From: Diphasiastrum complanatum
Taxonomy: Eukaryota; Streptophyta; Lycopodiopsida; Lycopodiales; Lycopodiaceae
Reading direction: 5' to 3'
DNA length: 64,000 nt
NCBI GenBank assembly: GCA_029204225.1
Contig: CM055102.1
Location: forward strand, 26,514,922-26,578,921
Positions 14,844 through 27,180 of the stretch are shown here, piece after piece (positions within the stretch are counted from its first letter, which is position 1; each line of letters opens with the position of its first letter). Made by a program: the position numbers and the translations under genes. The notes beneath the pieces are model-generated. The model saw nothing but the letters and a program-made list of their open reading frames with translations, ran no database searches and had not been told where the DNA came from.

Positions 14844-15254
14844 ATGCAGCTCATTGTCAGAATACTGCAGATCTTTGCTTGTATGGATAAGAGCAACTAC
14901 AAAGTGCTCTTGTCTGAGTCTTTTCGTATGGATGGAAAGGTCTGCAAGTTTGGTCCTTATTCTACGCCTACTCCTACAGACATTTCCGAAGGATTCTTTG
15001 CTGTATACGTTGGGAAGGAGCAACGAAGATTTGTTATTCCTACACACTACCTGAACCATCCTTTTTTTGAGTTTCTCTTGAAGAAATCAGAAGAGGAGTT
15101 TGGATTTTGTTTGGATGGCGGACTAGTCATTCCGTGCGAGGTTGAGCACTTTGAGTGCCTCCTACAGTCCATCAAAGAGGGCAATTCTTTAGTAACGTCC
15201 CGGAAAACTATTGAACGAGATGAGATTTGGAAGCCAAAGCTTGTCTGCCCTTAG
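14844..15254 (+). CDS. SAUR: SAUR-family auxin-responsive protein
   Basis: An intact, intronless frame of 136 codons. Residues about 46-112 form the SAUR domain: GFFAVYVGKEQRRFVIPTHY, then LNHPFFEFLLKKSEEEFGF, then GGLVIPCEVEHFECLL. SAURs are small plant proteins; the studied members bind and inhibit PP2C.D phosphatases at the plasma membrane and so promote acid growth, and many are rapidly induced by auxin. Length and lack of introns fit the family. The start may be the ATG at 14,883 (MDKSNYKVLL) rather than 14,844; the N-terminal part is not conserved enough to decide. A polyadenylation-type AATAAA follows at 15,381. No frame damage is seen, so it is probably functional. Confidence 0.93.
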   Translation: MQLIVRILQIFACMDKSNYKVLLSESFRMDGKVCKFGPYSTPTPTDISEGFFAVYVGKEQRRFVIPTHYLNHPFFEFLLKKSEEEFGFCLDGGLVIPCEVEHFECLLQSIKEGNSLVTSRKTIERDEIWKPKLVCP

Positions 15255-15380
15255 TCTCAGTGATAGATATCAATCCAATACGAGAATGGGTGAGATCTCT
15301 GACTTGGCGCGCAGGTTTAACATTAGGAGCACTTGCTTAGCGTAGTTTTACGTTGAACTTTCATACTCAACATCAGCTGT

Positions 15381-15386
15381 AATAAA
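15381..15386 (+). terminator. Polyadenylation-type AATAAA after the SAUR gene
   Basis: AATAAA lies 127 bases after the SAUR stop codon, the usual distance for a plant near-upstream element. Confidence 0.5.
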
Positions 15387-15829
15387 AGTTCGTCGTTCTC
15401 TTCAAAGGCTCTTTGAAGCGGAACGCTTCCGTCTCACCGGTCCACGAACAAATTTCGAAGCCGAAACACTAAGCAGAATCTGATCCTCTGAGATGGGGCA
15501 GCAGGAAAGCTTGGATATTCACAAAAATCTATTCAAGCCTTGTCTGTTTCTATTACTAGCTTTATCTCAAGAACGAGCTTTGAGGCTAATGACTGGAGTC
15601 TGGACAAAGGATTGAAATATGAATGCACATGTAGATTCCAGTGAATCATATAACCATCGGGTAGGCCGTGTTGTTATATTTCAAATATCTGTTGTCCCTC
15701 ATATTTAGAAAGATTGTCTTTGGTCCAATTTTGCTCAAAATCTCTCTCTCTGATCTCTACCTGTGTATATATTTTCTTATGCTTTATGTTACTTAATTAC
15801 AACACAGTATGAGAGGTTGGCTCTCGATC
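15387..15829. other. No gene seen
   Basis: SAUR 3' flank. Short interrupted frames only. Confidence 0.5.
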
Positions 15830-15846
15830 CATATTGTCTGGTGTGA

Positions 15847-15931
15847 AATCCAACTTGGTTGGCTCAGTTGGTTAGCCTGGTATAAAACTTCCTTTGATCC
15901 TAAATTCGAGCCCCCCTAAAAAACCAAGATG
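15847..15931 (+). mobile_element. Ultra-short tRNA-derived SINE
   Basis: About 85 bp with polymerase III promoter parts: an A-box-like TTGGCTCAGTTGGTTAGCC near 15,859 and a B-box-like GATCCTAAATTCGAGCC at 15,896-15,912. It ends AAAAAACCAAGATG. It is flanked by imperfect direct repeats, CATATTGTCTGGTGTGA (15,830-15,846) and CATATTCTGAGGTGTGA (15,932-15,948), as expected of target-primed insertion. It is the same type as 35,977-36,064. There is no cloverleaf-capable full tRNA. Confidence 0.65.
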
Positions 15932-16269
15932 CATATTCTGAGGTGTGAGAGAGCGCTGCGTAATAGATCTCTGGCACAGGTTGGACGAATGGCTTGTACA
16001 GAAACAGGCTTTTGAAATGACGATCTAAGTCCACCAAGGATCCGATCTTGACACACCAAGACTCTCATATCATGATTCATGAGCGGCGTTTCAGAGACAT
16101 AATTGCTTGATGTGCATGCCGAGGTACTACCGTGTAAATGAATATGAGAGATGGCTAGATCAATGTGAGATCCAGAATCCAGATCATCGAGTCAGGCATT
16201 TTTAATCCTGGCTCGCTAGAGTTTATGAATGGTTGTGATCTATCCATGAATACATAGCTTTTCTGTTGT

Positions 16270-16271
<2 letters not shown>

Positions 16272-16310
<39 letters not shown>

Positions 16311-16332
16311 TATATATATAGAGAGAGAGAGG
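16272..16332. repeat. (CA)n-(TA)n-(GA)n compound microsatellite
   Basis: A CA run to about 16,304, then TA repeats, then GA repeats ending in GGGG. Confidence 0.95.
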
Positions 16333-17201
16333 GGTTGGATTGAGTTGTAAGAAGTTGAGGGATTCCTTGTCAAATATATGTTCACGTTGGTCATTGATGT
16401 TTCACGCTCTTGCATGGGTTTTGGTGACCATTTAATGCACTGACCAAGAGCAAGTCTGTTTTGATATAAATGCACACTTTCTATCTCTTAGGTTTAGAGT
16501 CTTTTCTGTTATTTTCTTCTTGACTTGGTACATGGGTCCAGTGTTATGGAAACTCCTCAAGAGTCGAGAGTCCCTTCAATATCCTCATCTTCAAAGGGAT
16601 GTCCATTGTCAATTTTTGAAATATGTTGCTTTTGAAAACCTTCAATTTAATAATGTTGCCTTATGAAATTATGCAACTACTGAAGGTTGCCATTAATTAT
16701 TATAGCTAGCTTGTTGTAGAAATTAATACCTTTAAACTAAAAAAATCAACACATCAATTAGACTATTTTATTTTCAATCATAATTGAATAGTTTATTGAA
16801 AATTTCCAAAAGATGCTTAATATCCTTAATCCAACTAATTTCTTGGCCCTAAAAAAGTAGAGCACCCACAAGACATAACTTGACAATTTCAAAGTTTAAT
16901 GTGATCTATTGAATTATTATGATTAGCTACATCAATTTTATCTATTCCAACGCCTACAGTTTAGAATCCTACATATATTATACTAGCCGTAATGGATACT
17001 TTGTGACTATTCTGCTTGGTTTTTGAACATATTAAAAAGCAGAATATGCATATGTTTTTTTCAAAGATTTTGTGGTGGGCGTTCCAGCTTGCGCGTCAGG
17101 CGTCAGGCATCAAGCTGCCATGTGGCAGTTTTTGACTGGTTGAAAAAAGTCAAAGTGCTCATTATGCTTCATAATGTACATGTAAAAAACGTCAAAGTAT
17201 C
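16333..17201. other. No gene seen
   Basis: AT-rich, with no frame or motif that can be supported. Confidence 0.5.
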
Positions 17202-17344
17202 CATTACGCAATGGAAGGGGCCAGGCAAGCCATTCTGCCCAATAAGGAACTCCAAAAAAATTTAGTCCTTCAGGCCTCGCCTAAATTTTTTTGGAAATCC
17301 TTACTGGCAGTATGGCATTTGTCCAGCCCCTTCCATAGTACATT
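17202..17344. repeat. Small foldback element
   Basis: Arms of about 38 bp (17,202-17,239 and 17,307-17,344) are imperfect inverted repeats: CATTACGCAATGGAAGGGGC against the complement of GCCCCTTCCATAGTACATT. The inner flanks AAAAAAATTTAG and CTAAATTTTTTTGG pair as well. The end sequence CATTACGCAATGGAAG also occurs near 14,071. No clear target duplication was found. Confidence 0.6.
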
Positions 17345-17816
17345 AAATTTCTTACAAATAAAGCTATTGCATTTAAGGAAGCCAAGACCCTTCAAAATAT
17401 CCATGAAGTCAGCTTTTGAGAAAAGTTGCTAGTTCCATCCTTAGACTATGCGCGTTTTCAGAATATTGGTTTTTGCTCTATCTTAATTGATTACTTTTTT
17501 TTTATAAAACCTTCAGAGAAAGGCCACATTTCAAGGCACTTTATATTTACATTTGTTCACTTTTAGTTACAGAAATTTGGTGCGAAAGTACAAATTGCAT
17601 CCTTTTAGCAATAGATAGAAATTGTCGAAATTAGCAAGTATTCAGTTGGTCCTCATATTCTTATAGATTTTACTGTCCTTAAAACAATCTCACTGTGAAA
17701 AATGCATTCCCTTGATTGAGTCTGACAATGAGAGTAGTAAGCATTAGCTACTAATTATACCGTTTATGGTTATTCAACACATCAAGTATTGAAGTCGAAA
17801 TGAAATATAGCAAAGT

Positions 17817-18327
17817 TCATAAGGTAGCTGAATTATTGCATGAAATACAGATTGCCCATGATAGGAATAGACACTATGCTAATTTGAAGAAATTATCTCA
17901 TGAATTCAAGGTGGGTGATTGAGTTTACCTACGGATTCCTCAGGATTCAAATGTAATGTGTACCAAAAAACATCACAAATTGTCTACACATTATTGTGAG
18001 AGTGTCAAATAACCAAAAGAATAGGATCTTTAGCCTATTGTCTCAATCTCCCAAGTGGAATGTTGTTTCACCTAGTATTTCAAGCAAGTCAATTGAAGTT
18101 GAGCTTACATGAAGGTGATAAACCCTAAACCCTAAATCGCATGGAGGACAAATCTAAAAGAGTGTTATTAAAACTCAAAAAAGTGCTCGATACCCAAGAA
18201 AGACAGTTGGTAAGTCATGTTATGACAAAGTGCTTGGATCGATGGAAAGGATGACAACTCTTGAGAATAGGAAGGACTTCCCTAACTTTACATTTTTAGG
18301 ACATCAATGTTATAAGGGGAAAGAATT
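17817..18327 (+). mobile_element. Ty3/gypsy integrase C-terminus relic
   Basis: The frame reads KVAELLHEIQIAHDRNRHYA, then FKVGD, a stop, VYLR, and later VFQASQLKLSLHEGD, KVLDTQERQLVSHV and NRKDFPNFTFLGHQ. This order (coiled segment, VGD.V.L, HVSQLK-like, chromodomain-like strand, ...FP.F) is the end of a gypsy integrase. Stops and at least one frameshift kill it. A purine run AAGGGGAAAG (18,313) followed by TGTCCCTAATTG (about 18,328) could be the polypurine tract and LTR start. Confidence 0.7.
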
Positions 18328-20100
18328 TTATGTCCCTAATTGAACCTAGTTAGCCATATAGTACCATGGATTTGTGTAACCATGTATATTATCAAGAGTT
18401 GCATAGGACCGGTAATAGTAATAGTTTGCTAGGGACAATACCCGCTAGCCAAATCATTGTTATTAATGTCCTATGGGGCCTTCCACCTAGAGTAAGTGAG
18501 TAGGCCTATGACCTGGCAATTAAATGTTGTTGTAATGTTGGTGAGGCACTACGAAGTCACTTAGATAGCAAGTGGAATGCATGCAAAGAGAGAGTATTTC
18601 TATCCCCTCTTGCTTCTACCTTCCACAGCTAGTGTTTTCTTCTTACTTGTGGAGATCTTGCCAATTTGTGGGAGCTCCTAATAAAATTGATTGCCAATTC
18701 CATAGTTTGGGGGAGAATTTGTAGGTCCTGTTGGTTGTGTTGGTTTGCCCTACTCACTACTCCTAGGTATTGTTTGATTTTAGCCTCTTCTTGGTGTTTA
18801 TGTTAATTCACTACAAAAGTTTTTATGAAATAGTTCAAAAGATGTTTTAATGGTACTTAAATGATATAGTTAGAAGTCAAAGGCATCATATCTTTGAGTT
18901 CAATCAAAAAGAGACTTTAGAATATCTATAGGTACATAAATTTGGACACTACTACATACTTCTAGTTTTTATGCAAAGAAAAAAAAATGTAAACATAAAA
19001 TGACTCATTCACAATATGGGCCATGAATCCTTATGTCATCAAAGGGAATTCTTTTTTTCAATGGAGAAATGAACTACTCAAACTAGACAATGTATTATGC
19101 AATGATTTACATCTAGTAAGGTTGGATGGCATGACATTTCAACAACTAGAAAGAACATGCCACAGTTTGGTTTTCATTGTCCAAATGCACCAAGATCAAG
19201 TTGAACTCTAGGCCTCAAAGTGTGGAAACGAGTGAAACCATCACATTAACATCTTTTGAAAACTTATATAGGCCATTTTAGTGGCCAAACTACGATAAAT
19301 AATATAAAGTTCAATATATAATTATGTATATCTTGCCCCGAGACTTTGAAGTTAGAGAATCCACGTCAAGAATATGAAGCCCAAAGATAATCGTTCAAAA
19401 TGTTACATGCCTAACCCAATTTTATAAAACTAATCACAAGAACTATGCAAAAAGATAGATATAAAAAATGCATGCTCATTATGACATTGACACAAAAGGG
19501 AAAAATCCAACCACAATATTTATCATATTAGCATTGAAATCAATAGAAAGAAGTACAATTTATCATCGAGATCCCTCTCTCGTGGATCAAATCTCCATGA
19601 TGAATAACTTCAATTGGGCATGCAATGAAGGCCCCACCCTCATCCAAAACCGGCGGTCCCTTGTTGCATGCTTAGTTGTGGTTGAATGTATGCTCCTATG
19701 TGGATTCACCTGGATCGGGCTCAAATAGGTTGACGTTTTCAATATGGGTGAAAATATAAGAAATTTGTTGAAAGGAAAGCGCATGGAAGATCTTTTCAAT
19801 CAAGAACTCACATTCAATAGAACTTTGTTGGGTTAACTATTAGAGCAATTCTACTCTTCCCATCATGGTGCAAGGTAAAGGTTGGAACAATCAAATGTAT
19901 GTGAAGCTCATTCATCAAGAATGCTCGTAGTAGAGCTTGTAAGTATATGTAAATATGGGACATAAACGTTCTTTGGCATAAACCCCATGGGCATCTATGC
20001 ACCATGAGTGACAAGTCAATCATGGTGTGTGGGTGATAAATTCATATGTTCAAAATGGTGTTATAATTCCCAATCTTAGATCTTTGGGCCCACCACTGTT
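18328..20100. other. Possible LTR, then no recognisable gene
   Basis: The first 450 bases may be the LTR of the gypsy relic; its right end could not be fixed. The rest has short frames without motifs. Confidence 0.35.
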
Positions 20101-20760
20101 AGTCGAGTTCTGGTTTAAAACGTGCTCCTCCCTTTTTTTTTCATAAAGCGGAAAAGCGTTAAATATTGTGAATTTTGCATTTTACCCGCCTTTGACAAGT
20201 GTAATTCAACAACAAAACATAAAACTCTAGCTTATTTTTGCAAGGTAAAGGCCTAGGGTCACGTTATAGGCATTTTTGGGGCCCCACCCACTCAACCCAT
20301 AAATTTCCATGTGGTCTTTCTACAAAGTAAACCTTGTTTTACTCTTTTTGTCAAACCCTTTACCTAGGCCCCTCGCATAGAAACCTGGTCAAATTTTCTT
20401 GGTTCATTTTTAGGACCATATATGGCATAGTTGTTCTCTTTTTTGTGAACACAAAATCCATGGGATGTGGAGCATAAAGTACATTGTGCCCATGGCTCCA
20501 TTCCTGCCTTGAAACATGCAAATTTTTTTGTTTGCTCATTTGTGGACACTTGTAGCATCCAGGCCTTGAAAGGGGGGCCTGAAACTCTAAAATACTCCTG
20601 CGTGTCTTTACCTCTCACATGATTTTCTAGTACCCTGCCACTATATAAACAAGGAGATGATCTTTTAATGAGAGAAGCTATGAAGCGTAGGAGTGTACAA
20701 TCAAGAAGCATTCAGACAATTAGAAGAAGAAAAAACAAAGATTGCAATTAAAATAGATTT
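20101..20760 (+). promoter_or_regulatory. Candidate LTR or promoter with TATA box
   Basis: CACTATATAAACAAGG at about 20,639 is a good plant TATA box, with a leader-like segment after it. The upstream TGTAGCATCCAGGCC could be an LTR start. No pair or primer site was found. An overlapping minus-strand frame (20,364-20,711, 115 codons) has no motif. Confidence 0.25.
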
Positions 20761-20804
20761 TTTTGACTAAAAGAGCCAATTTTCATGCTATAACTCACCA
20801 CCCG

Positions 20805-21010
20805 AATAGCAAATCATCACAACACATCTCATCTTTTAGCAAATCATCAGAACAGCAGCTTTAATAATCACAACAGCTCATACAGCTCATAGTGGATAAT
20901 CACAATAGCACAGCTTTGCAAAAAATAATCACAATAGCTTATAGTGAATAATCACATTAGCTCAGCAGCTTTCGGCATAAAATAATCACAATAGCTTATA
21001 GTCTAAAAAA
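20805..21010. repeat. Degenerate tandem repeat around AATAATCACAATAGCT
   Basis: Variants of AATAATCACAATAGCT recur about five times with irregular spacers containing CAGCTCATA or AGCAGCTTT. Confidence 0.7.
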
Positions 21011-21354
21011 TAGCTTCGATTCACATTAGGGATCATACCTGCCGAAAATGCAAGACTATGAGAAAATATAAGGTGAAACAGTAACAGAACAAACACAGGC
21101 TACTTCATACACAGATCATAGATGTAGGACTTTCAGTTAACCAGCAAGGACACGTGGTTTTGTATTTTCTGCCACCAAGTTCCCTGCTGCTGGCCATAGA
21201 TAAACTAGTATCTGGTAGAGATTCTGGCTCTTCGGCCTTGCAAACTACAAGTATTTACTGGATCTTCCATCGGTTATATTTCCAAGTCTTTGTACAAACC
21301 CAAAGAATGCACCAAACTGACTGCAGGTCTTTTGGGCTCTTCTCTACATCCAGG

Positions 21355-22639
21355 CTAAGATGATTTTGAAGTTCTCTTTGAGCTATGGTACTGTACAAGG
21401 TTGGCACTCAATTTAACACTCACATTATTCCAAAAGCCAGGATAAGGTTCATACCCAAATGCACTGTGCAATACCTGAAACAGAAAGAAGTCAGAGTGGC
21501 ATTTTCTATCAGTTGCTAATGCCAGCCAAATAGCTCTTGCTCACCAGCTGAAGGCTTTACATAAAGTGACTACAGAAACAACTATGCAGATTAAAATCAA
21601 AGATTTCAGTGAAAAGTCGTCTCGAAAAAGCACTGCAACAGCAGCTATGCTGCTTTCTTATTTACTACTTCTCCAATTGGGTTTTACTGTGGTATTAGCT
21701 TACCTTAAGTAAAACAAAATAAGGACCTGTGAGAAAAGCCTGGAAGAAATTGTCACAGAAAGCAGGGGCTCGACGCTGCAAGCATCACATCCACAGAAAA
21801 ATGGATCAAACACACATCTCATTTAGATTTGGCCTATTGACTGCTGATGGTACTCGCAGCTCCCTATTTCAAGATCTGGTCGAATCTAAATATGCTAATG
21901 TTTGTAGTAATTATCTAGGTGTAAACGTCCTTGAACGCTTCTACTACAGGAATTAGAGAATTAGAAGAGATAATCCTTCAGGCACTTGTTTGTCTCCGAA
22001 GCTGTTATTCAAGTCTGGGGACCAGTGAGCTTGCAGAATTGAGTATGTGAAAAGATGGTTCAGTATAGTTTGGCTGAGAGACTTTACCTCGTAGATGCCA
22101 TGCCCAATAAATTGCCCAGTCCAACATATGATCTGTGCGATGATCACAATCTGAAACGTAACCACAGACAAACAAATTATTTCCTTCCAAACATTCCTCC
22201 ATTGCCGAACCATCATGCTGCAATCTCCTAAGCCATAAGTTAGAATCAGTATAATCATCTAATAAAATAACCACCAATAGCCTCTCACCTTCCATCCAAA
22301 AGAAAATTCTGTGCTCTGGGCGAATGCATTGCCACCCACCCAGCAAAGCATGCACATTGCTCCAGCAAGAATGCCCGCCTTCTGGTCGATGGCAGTATAG
22401 TAAAGTGCATAGAAGGCCGATATCACAAAGCTACAGTTTAGCACCATGTACTGTTGCAGAGGAAGGCTGTCGTCCCTCAATGGTAGAGAACCCAAAGCCG
22501 GTGTGTAAGCTGCGAGGGCAATCACGGTGAAAATAATTGGCCACACAAGCAATGTGTGGATAAGAACGTTCACCTTGTTACTATGATAAGCTCCATAGAA
22601 AGCATATTGATCCTCCAGATCCATCCAGCCTGCGCCCAT
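21355..22639 (-). CDS. MPO1/YGL010w-like ER membrane protein (4 coding exons)
   Basis: Four exons join in frame on the minus strand: 22,639-22,289, 22,150-22,088, 21,775-21,704 and 21,474-21,355, all with GT/AG borders and phase 0 junctions. They give 201 residues, the usual length of plant DUF962 proteins. Yeast Mpo1 is an Fe(II)-dependent dioxygenase acting on 2-hydroxy fatty acids in phytosphingosine breakdown at the ER. Family marks are YHSNKVNVLIHTLLVWP near the N-terminus, several hydrophobic segments, GQFIGHGIYE followed across a splice site by RRAPAFCDN, and FGYEPYPGFW near the end. The histidines expected to bind metal (in NVLIH and IGHG) are present. No stop or frameshift occurs, so it is probably functional. 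The plant substrate is an inference from yeast. Confidence 0.93.
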
Positions 22640-22960
22640 AGCTACAGCCTACAGGATAGTTCTGTGAGATGATAATTATAGTAAATTGCGTTGCTACTCT
22701 ACTACATGCAACCCACAACAAAAGCTACTCTGCATCTCAGAATCACGTCAGTGTATGGTATTGCTTCTGTACCTGATCTGTTGATGTTAGTGTTGCTTCG
22801 AAGCTGAGACTAATCAATCAGAGATCTCTTTGCTGTTGCACAGACTCACGAGCAGGACTTAAGCTCAAAACAGAAGAGAAGAGCCCCCAGATGTATGAGA
22901 AACAAACCAGCTACAGGAGAAGAGAATAGTGAGGATGTTTATGTATTGTGGAGTGGGAAT
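22640..22960 (-). other. 5' UTR of the MPO1-like gene with probable intron
   Basis: Upstream of the ATG, an acceptor CTGTAG (to 22,649) and a donor AG-GTACAG (22,772) frame a likely 124-bp leader intron. A pyrimidine-rich first exon lies at about 22,773-22,930. No clear TATA box was seen. Confidence 0.5.
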
Positions 22961-25160
22961 GGATCGTTACTCACCTTTCCACTCCACTCAATAAAAATGT
23001 GGTAAAAATATAGGCAGGCATGATTGCCCCATCATTGGAAAAGGTCATTTCAAAAACAAAAAAATAATCCCTTCAGGCCAAGCAATTGGCAGGCCAGTTG
23101 GCAAGGCCCTAGGCACCTGCACTTTATGACTAGTGGAAAGGTCACTACAAGACACAAATTCCCTTCCAAAATATTCCAAAATATAAAAGATTGATTGACA
23201 AGGCATTTAATTTATGACTAGTGGAAAAGATCATTCAATGCATGTCTATTCCCAAGCCTAATAGATGAATCATGGATGAACCTATTCCCCGCCTTGCCTC
23301 GACTCAGTGCGAGGTGAGGTGACTCAAGGTGCCTCACAGTGACCACACCCAGGGCCCAAGCTCAAAGGTGGCATGGTAACACCTCCCTCCACTTCGATAT
23401 GGTTTTGTACGTTGTTAGATGAGCCAATGGTAAAGAATAAACTCCTTAAAATATGAGTCAAAACTTTTTCAGTGGACAATTTGTAGCCCATATTATGCTC
23501 CGATTTGCCTTTGTGGATTTCAAGATTCATGACATGTCGTCATGAATGGGTAGCCCATATTATGCTCTGATTTGCCTTTATGGATTTCAAGGTTCATGAT
23601 ATGTGGTCATGAAGGGCCATTGCATTTTCAATTTCTCATCATTATTTATCAAACTATTTTCTAAAAATTTCAAAAATGGGAACACAATCTATCATCGATT
23701 CTTGAGGATCAAATTCCTTTGCATGAATCACACCTCTCCAACAATCTCAAGTAAAATGGTGCATTCACATACTTTCTTACTCTCACTAATGATGTTGTGT
23801 CTCCTATAGGTCAAGAGTCAAGTACTCTACGTGTGGCACTGTCACCAATTGCCTAGCTTTGTAGAAGAGCGATATTGTCTCGGGGGGTATTTGAATATCG
23901 AAGTTTGGAATACATGCCCTCAACAGTCTTCAACATTTTCAAGCTCTTTAAAGTTTTCTCAACTATGCCATCATCATAATATTAACTCTCATCTAAATAT
24001 AATTTTACAAATTTCATAGTATTTATGTTAAGTTGATTGTGCTCAAAATGATCTCTTGTGGATCCCTCTTTAGACCCATCAAGGCTAGCAAATTGAAGAA
24101 AACTAGTACTTAATCAATAACAAGCTAGTTCAACTTGTCAGTCTATAAATGGCCAATTGTAGACATTGTATATATCTTTGGTCTCATTTACATGATGAGA
24201 GATTTGGAGTTCATCCTCTCCTCTTTTGAATGATAGCCATGGAAATGTTCTTGCTAGGTCACATATTTAAGGAATCTTGTTGAAAGTACAGTATAAAGGA
24301 CCACAAATGAACCTACATAAGGCTCCAAGAGTGATTGATTGATTGATACACCTATCTATTGCAAAACTAGTCACAAGATCTTGATTTAGAAAAGTAATAT
24401 TGGATCCCACAATCAAGAACAGTCAAAACCATTGATCAAACATGGAATTACAACCTCACATGTGTTCAGTACGGACTCCAGTACAGCCTATTATCAGAGA
24501 TTTAATGGAATCAAGTTTAGATACCAAAGCATTCACAAAAGCTCAAGACAAATGTGTAGAAAACTCAAGATTGCCAATTTGCTCCAAAATTTCTATCTCC
24601 TCACTATGGAATGATGGATTGTATATACAAAAGGCTCTTCCCCACCTAGAGTTAGGTGATGTTGGATTTATCTCCTCTACTCTCCTAAATCCCATGTTAA
24701 TCTAGTTCCATTCAAAGCTGCAACATTACATGCATTGTCGCACCGTCATCTATAATTGAAGACAACAAGATAATGGCAGTCCTTGACTCATCAAAGTAAC
24801 CCAACTTGTCGGAGTTGGACAACTTATTAGGGGAGTCAACCGACATATCGGGGAAACCTGACTTATCCGACATAGTGGGGAAGTCCGACTTATCGAGCCT
24901 CCCCATGCTCACTTCCTGTACTATGCAACTAACTTGACAATGACAACAGCCATGATCTTCTTTATGATGGCACAATGGCTCCACGCCATTCTTTTGTACA
25001 TACATCAGCACAAATGCAAATTGTATATAATTGATCATTGTAATCAATTATCAAATCATGTAGTTAATGAGACACACACCGTAGATGCTTTTACATCGAT
25101 TCTTTCTTCAGAAGGATGTCTGGCTCCATTAATGACATCAAGCCTTTTCCATACCCTCAA
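22961..25160. other. No gene seen
   Basis: Short frames without motifs, one tandem duplication (23,484-23,617), and a segment with repeated TCCGACTTATC-like words near 24,800-24,900 that may be retroelement-derived. Confidence 0.4.
23484..23617. repeat. 67-bp tandem duplication
   Basis: TAGCCCATATTATGCTC starts units at 23,484 and 23,551. The units match over their whole length with a few substitutions. Confidence 0.85.
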
Positions 25161-25940
25161 ATAACAAAGACGGTTACTAATTTTGCTGCCTTGACAACAT
25201 TTTTTTTATGGAAATTTGTGATTTTTCATAGTGTGGCACAATCTTCTTCAGTGATTGCTTCTTTGAAAACCTAATGTCATGCTATTGATCATGAGCACCT
25301 TGGTAGGTCATTTTAAATATATTGTGATATTTAATTTCATGTAGTTGATGGTGAAGATTGTAAATTTGGATGCTAATATGGTATAATATATGTAGGAAGA
25401 AAACAAATCTTGAGCGTGCACTAGGCTGCCAGCTAATCAGTTCTTTTGAAATGATGACGGTGGGCTACTATGATGCGCATGAAAAAAAGAGATTACGAAT
25501 TCATTGCAATGAACAATGCAGTAATGTTATTTCTTGTCTAGCATAAATTGAGGCATTTCAAGGGTGATAGGTCTTTGGTAAACCCTTAACAAAAGCTGCA
25601 GAGATTAATCAACAAGTTATTTGACACATTCTCGAATGAGGATGATTGGGTTCTGGATCTGTTTGCAGGAACATGTATTAAGATGTGTTTTCTTTGCTAA
25701 CAATTAGTTTTCATTATCAACAAGTATTACCTTTAGAATTTAATTTTGTATTGGGCGAATAACTTATTCTTTTATTTACATTCAAATGTAGAAACTGCCA
25801 CATGTTGTACAGTCAAGAATAACAAGAATTGTATAGCTGTTGAAATGGATGAAGTCCAGGAGACCTATATTGAGATGAGAATGGTTGCTATTTGAGAACT
25901 TCCAGATGAAGATCAGGAAGCTAGGACTCGAGCAGTCAAC
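25160..25940 (+). pseudogene. Decayed DNA-methyltransferase-like reading frame
   Basis: From about 25,393 the frame gives FEMMTVGYYDAHEKKRDYEF. After a stop it gives RHFKGDRSLVNP, another stop, then LFDTFSNEDDWVLDLFAGT. After a candidate intron (about 25,681-25,791) it resumes with VKNNKNCIAVEMDEVQETYI. The order 'P.KL...L...FS...D.VLD.FAGTG' followed by 'N..C.AVE.D...' is the SAM-binding motif I region and the strand after it in N4/N6-type (class beta) DNA methylases. The glycine after FAGT and the catalytic (D/N/S)PP(Y/W) motif were not found. Several stops show it is dead. The origin (host gene, bacterial transfer or transposon passenger) cannot be decided here. Confidence 0.45.
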
Positions 25941-27180
25941 AATAGTGAGAGGTTCCAAAGTGCCTCATCGGAACCTGTTCCCCCACTTCTAAATGAAGAA
26001 GGGGAGTTAGTTAGTTTGAGAGATGCTATTTTATATCCCCCTCAAATTTATAATTTTACAATTATATTGATGGTTTGGCAGACATATACGTTACTGGCAG
26101 GAACCTTTGGTTTATGTGCATACTTATATTTTACTGGCAAGTGCCATTTTTAGAAATCAAGGTTTTATTTGTGTGAGATTCACAAAGATGTCCTTGGGAT
26201 ATTATACTTCATGAGGTTATACTTAAAGTTACAAATATTTCAATTTTATGCACTATCATTGTGAGTTTAGATAAATTAATTTGTTATGCAAACTTTTATT
26301 TGGATACATTGAATTTGCTAATGTTAATAGTTGGATATTGCATAGAATGCAGATATTGTTTTATTTGACCAAAATTTAATATTTGGTAAGAATTGAAGTA
26401 AAAACTAAAACATCACTATAAAGTTTTGAAGATATCTTTTGCTTAGCAGAGTGCATTCTTGAAAATATTTAGATGAGAATCAAAATATTAATGGTTTTAA
26501 TGCGTTATACAAGTACATATAACAAACTCTCAATGAAAAGTACAATAGCTATATGCATTTTATGTTCATATCTTTTATTGTGTGGTTTTTTTAAACTATA
26601 TCAAATTTGCAATAGACATATTGTATAGTTTCTTACTAATATATTTTTGAAAACATGGTATGTGCATTTTCATGAAAGCTGACTGTCTAGTTAGCTACAT
26701 GAGTCTCATAGGGATGGCCACTGCATGGAAAGCATCAAAACAACTATTGTGCAAGGTGTTGCCTATGGAAGTGTAAGCATGGGTCCACTCACATTTGGGT
26801 GGCTGACAGAAGGAGGACAAGCTGATATGACGATGTGTTGCCCGTTGGGTGTTTGAGCCTAGCACCATCCACACGGAGGATATATGAGGCAAAGTGCTCC
26901 TTGAGTATGTGAAAGCATGATCTATGCCTTGATGGGATGTAGGTGACACATTTGAACTATACGATATGATTATTGATACAAAGATGCCGCTCAACTATGG
27001 GTGTGAGGCATGGGTGGTTAGTTGTTGATGTAGGATGGTTCTTGATTGTTCAACTCTATGGGTTGACGACCATGCATGGGAGAGCATTATTGAGGCAATG
27101 TATTGATTGGTGGTAAAACATGGATGATTTGATGGATATTTTTTATGAGCTAAATATATGACAAAGTTGTCATGTGCATG
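25941..27180. other. No gene seen
   Basis: AT-rich. A minus-strand frame at 26,695-26,994 lacks motifs and is probably decayed retroelement downstream of the gypsy relic. Confidence 0.4.

Noticed and set aside
15847-15931. Possible functional tRNA gene
   Set aside because: It has A- and B-box-like words, but no acceptor stem or anticodon arm pairing could be made, and target duplications flank it, so it is called a SINE.
22005-22355. 116-codon minus-strand frame at the MPO1-like gene
   Set aside because: It reads through introns in the wrong frame. The four-exon model explains the region completely.
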